A stretch of 42,216 bases of DNA from Streptomyces sp. SBT349 (lineage in GTDB: Bacteria > Actinomycetota > Actinomycetes > Streptomycetales > Streptomycetaceae), in NCBI RefSeq assembly GCF_001083795.1, contig NZ_LAVK01000021.1:1-42216 (forward strand), read 5' to 3'. The notes beneath the pieces are model-generated. The model had not been told where the DNA came from and searched no databases. It saw only the letters and a program-made list of their open reading frames with translations. The translations under genes were made by a program, and so were the position numbers. Shown piece after piece: positions 39,881 to 42,216 of the stretch (its first letter is position 1; each line of letters starts with the position of its first letter).

Positions 39881-42216
39881 TCAGTCGCGCACCTCGGTCA
39901 GATGGGGCACCCCCAGCAGCCCCGAGGGCATCGGTTCCCACTGGTCGGGCGGCGCGTCCCGCCAGCTCATGTAGAAGTCGGCCACGAATTCGCCTCGTCG
40001 CGCGAGGGCGCGTACGCGGTTGGCCGCGAGGTTGGTCACCTCCAGCTCCAGCACGTTCCGGCCGGGCCGGAGCGACGGCCCCACGGCGAGGCGGAACGGG
40101 ATGGCCCAGGCGGTGCCCAGGTCATGGCCGTTGAGTGTGGCGCGGGCGCACTCGCGCACGTCTCCGAGATCGAGCAGCCAGTTCCGGCGGGCGTCGGCGG
40201 CGGACAGGGAGCACTCCGCGGTGTAGCGGGCGGTGCCGGAGAACTCCGCCTCCGACTCGCCCAGTTCGGTCCAGGAGACGAGCTCCGTCAGCGTGCGCTC
40301 CGGTGGCAGCGTCGGGCCGCCTTCGAGGAAGGTCAGGGTCCACGGCCCGCTCAGCGGCAGCCGCCGGCCGGTCGGCACCGGCACGGGCCTCTCCGGCGCC
40401 TGGACGCGTCGCCGGTCGAACGTCCGCAGGATCAGGGACTCCCCGGGATCGAGCCGGAGCCTGACCCGCACCCGGCGGCCGTCGCGGCGCGTCGGCGCCA
40501 GCCCGCTCACGTCGTGCAGCGGGTCCAGCGCGGTGACGGACGCGGCGTCGGTGCCCAGCGGGAACCAGCCGTCGACCGGGTCGGCCGTGGCGTTCGCGAA
40601 AAAGTAGTGCCTGCCCTGCCCGTGCCGTCTGCGGAGCACCGACAGGCCGGATTCCGCGGCGGGTTCGCGCGCGGCACCGGCGTCCGCCAGCGCCCGGTCC
40701 AGGTCGGCGCCCTGGGCGGTCACCACGATCCGGCCGCGGCCCACCGCGTGGACGCCGTCCCGTCCGCGGTCCGCCCGCAGGGGGCCGCACAGCGCCGCGA
40801 GCCGCGTGCGGCGCTCGGCGAGGTCGGCCCAACCGGGCACGTCGGCCGGGAGATCGCCGTCGAAGACGACCGTCGCGCCGGCCGCGGCCAGCTCGCACAA
40901 CTTCTCCATGGTCGGCAGCGGAACGAGCCGCGCCCCCGGGACCACGACGACCCGGTAGCGGCTGTGGTCGTTGCGGACGCCGGAGCGGCCGCGGCGGAAC
41001 GCCGCCAACTGCCGGTCGGACACCCAGTCGAACTGCCAGCCCCTGGCCGCCAGGCCCGCCGCGGCGGCGCCCGCCCCCGCCGGGTGATCGTCCATCCACG
41101 GGTCGCCCGACCAGTGGTAGTCCGGCGTCAGCTCGATCTCCTCGGCACCCTCGCCCGCGCCGCCGTGGTCCTGCGCCCACAGGTCGTGCTGCGGCCAGTA
41201 CACGAGGACGTCGTTGTCGTGCTCGCCGGACTGGAGCACGGACTGGCAGCGCGTGATGTAGTCGGTGAGCCGGGGCAGGTCGCGCCAGAGGGTGTTGGCC
41301 GGCTGGACCTCGGTGGCGGCGTAGAAGGACAGGCCGGGCCAGGGGGCGTCCTCGGGCGAGTACGCCGTGCCGTGGAACACGATGTGGTTGATCCCGGCCG
41401 CGAACAGCAGGTCCACCGTGGGCTTCGCCTGGGACAGCGACACGTGGTAGTGCTCGTCGCGCCAGGTGATCGTCTCCGCCGCCACGAGCGGCTTGCCCAG
41501 GACGTGCGCGGGCGAGGAGGCGAACCGCCAGGTCAGGGACGTCGGCCGGGTGGCGGTCCCCGCCCCCTGCCGGAGGCCGGGGATCGGGATGATCTCGCCG
41601 CCCGTGTACTCCGTCTCGGGAATGTCCGCGGCACCGTAGACGTCGAGCAGGTGCGCCGGGGAGCCGTGCGCCTGGTTCCGGCTCAGCAGGCCACGCCGCG
41701 CGCTCCAGTCGGAGAAGGGCCCCGCGAACCGTTCGAGGAACAGGTCGGAGAACGTCTCGCGGACGTCGGAGAGCACGCGGGTGCGCACGTCGGCCGCACC
41801 CGCCCCGGCGAACACCTCGGGAAGGTGCGGGACGAGGTCGTATCCGCGCAGCCGGGCGAATTCGGACAGGGCCGCGCGGGTCCAGTCCGTGCGCTCCAAC
41901 TCGAAGGAGTCGTGGAACATGGCCCGCAGGCCGCGTGGCCCGTCGCCGAGCGCCTCGTTGAGGCGGTCCAGGTGCCGCCGCACGGAATCGGGGGAGAAGC
42001 AGTCGGCCATCAGCCCCTTGCCGCCCGGCCCCGCACGCTCGACGCGCTTGAGCGCCAGCCCGCTGAAGACGCCGACGAGCTCCCAACGGCCCGGTGGCGC
42101 GACCCAGTCCAGGACCCGGTCGGAGCCGACGTGCGGGGTGAGGTCGACCGTCTCCCCGCTGTCGCGCTCCCGGCCGACGAGGGCGGCCAGCGGGGGGTCG
42201 GGAAGGGGGTCCATCG
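39881..42216 (-). CDS. Large glycoside hydrolase, GH106 (alpha-L-rhamnosidase)-like, 5' end cut by window
   Basis: At least 777 residues with the frame open to the right edge, so the N-terminus is missing; the ATG at 42214 is probably internal. The catalytic part includes MFHDSFELERTDWTRAALSEF, GSPAHLLDVYGAADIPETE, PLVAAETITW and a GINHIVFHGTAYSPEDAPWPG stretch as in GH106-type rhamnosidases. The C-terminus is a GH2-like sugar-binding jelly roll (PLSGPWTLTF, LDLGDVRECARATLNGHDLG, GRNVLELEVTN). It probably removes terminal rhamnose from plant polysaccharide or glycosides. It is unrelated to the meroterpenoid cluster. Confidence 0.8.
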   Translation of the reverse strand, partial: MDPLPDPPLAALVGRERDSGETVDLTPHVGSDRVLDWVAPPGRWELVGVFSGLALKRVERAGPGGKGLMADCFSPDSVRRHLDRLNEALGDGPRGLRAMFHDSFELERTDWTRAALSEFARLRGYDLVPHLPEVFAGAGAADVRTRVLSDVRETFSDLFLERFAGPFSDWSARRGLLSRNQAHGSPAHLLDVYGAADIPETEYTGGEIIPIPGLRQGAGTATRPTSLTWRFASSPAHVLGKPLVAAETITWRDEHYHVSLSQAKPTVDLLFAAGINHIVFHGTAYSPEDAPWPGLSFYAATEVQPANTLWRDLPRLTDYITRCQSVLQSGEHDNDVLVYWPQHDLWAQDHGGAGEGAEEIELTPDYHWSGDPWMDDHPAGAGAAAAGLAARGWQFDWVSDRQLAAFRRGRSGVRNDHSRYRVVVVPGARLVPLPTMEKLCELAAAGATVVFDGDLPADVPGWADLAERRTRLAALCGPLRADRGRDGVHAVGRGRIVVTAQGADLDRALADAGAAREPAAESGLSVLRRRHGQGRHYFFANATADPVDGWFPLGTDAASVTALDPLHDVSGLAPTRRDGRRVRVRLRLDPGESLILRTFDRRRVQAPERPVPVPTGRRLPLSGPWTLTFLEGGPTLPPERTLTELVSWTELGESEAEFSGTARYTAECSLSAADARRNWLLDLGDVRECARATLNGHDLGTAWAIPFRLAVGPSLRPGRNVLELEVTNLAANRVRALARRGEFVADFYMSWRDAPPDQWEPMPSGLLGVPHLTEVRD

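Overview
The window looks like a chromosomal segment of a Streptomyces or close relative. Base composition is very GC-rich, codon third positions are G/C, RppA-type genes are present, and the rare TTA codon sits in a few secondary-metabolism genes. Its core, about 3.8-37.3 kb, reads as a biosynthetic cluster for a naphthoquinone meroterpenoid: a type III polyketide (1,3,6,8-tetrahydroxynaphthalene, THN) joined to terpene units. Relatives by gene content are the napyradiomycin, furaquinocin, naphterpin/marinone and merochlorin clusters. The product cannot be read from sequence alone.

Left flank (1-3765): the end of a LuxR-type regulator, a secreted sialidase and a secreted ThuA/DUF1080/F5-8C protein, closed by a strong hairpin. 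Cluster left arm (3787-11589): THN synthase, a cupin oxygenase and a DegT-type aminotransferase, then ispH, a polyprenyl diphosphate synthase and dxs, which raise isoprenoid supply. Middle (11688-20271): ABBA prenyltransferase 1, idi, an ANL-superfamily adenylating enzyme, an O-methyltransferase, a second methyltransferase that closely resembles geranyl-diphosphate C-methyltransferases, P450-1, and an 850-bp IS5-family insertion sequence. Right arm (20276-37336): ABBA prenyltransferase 2, five tandem vanadium-haloperoxidase (VHPO) genes and P450-2 on the plus strand; then, on the minus strand, prenyltransferase 3, a sixth VHPO, an MFS exporter and a TetR regulator.

Right flank (37401-42216): an acyltransferase-3 membrane protein, a small secreted beta/gamma-crystallin-like protein, a small basic 'plasmid stabilization'-type protein and a truncated large glycoside hydrolase.

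Proposed logic (inference): malonyl-CoA goes to THN, is oxidised by the cupin to a flaviolin/mompain-type quinone and aminated by the DegT enzyme. The amino group is kept, or removed or diazotised with help from the ANL enzyme. The ring is methylated and prenylated by up to three ABBA enzymes using prenyl diphosphates, one of which may be C-methylated. VHPOs and P450s then oxidise, halogenate, rearrange or cyclise it. All six VHPOs carry twin-arginine signal peptides, so their chemistry may happen outside the membrane, after export.

The main unusual features are: (1) six VHPO paralogues, one with the vanadate-ligating His replaced by Asn and one with an altered PSG loop; (2) four copies of one AT-rich promoter module, at the THN synthase and the three prenyltransferases, each followed by a leader-ORF start; (3) a GPP-methyltransferase-like enzyme in a THN cluster; (4) an inverted duplicated prenyltransferase-VHPO module; (5) a matching hairpin after every VHPO; (6) TTA codons in THN synthase, prenyl synthase, P450-2 and the exporter.
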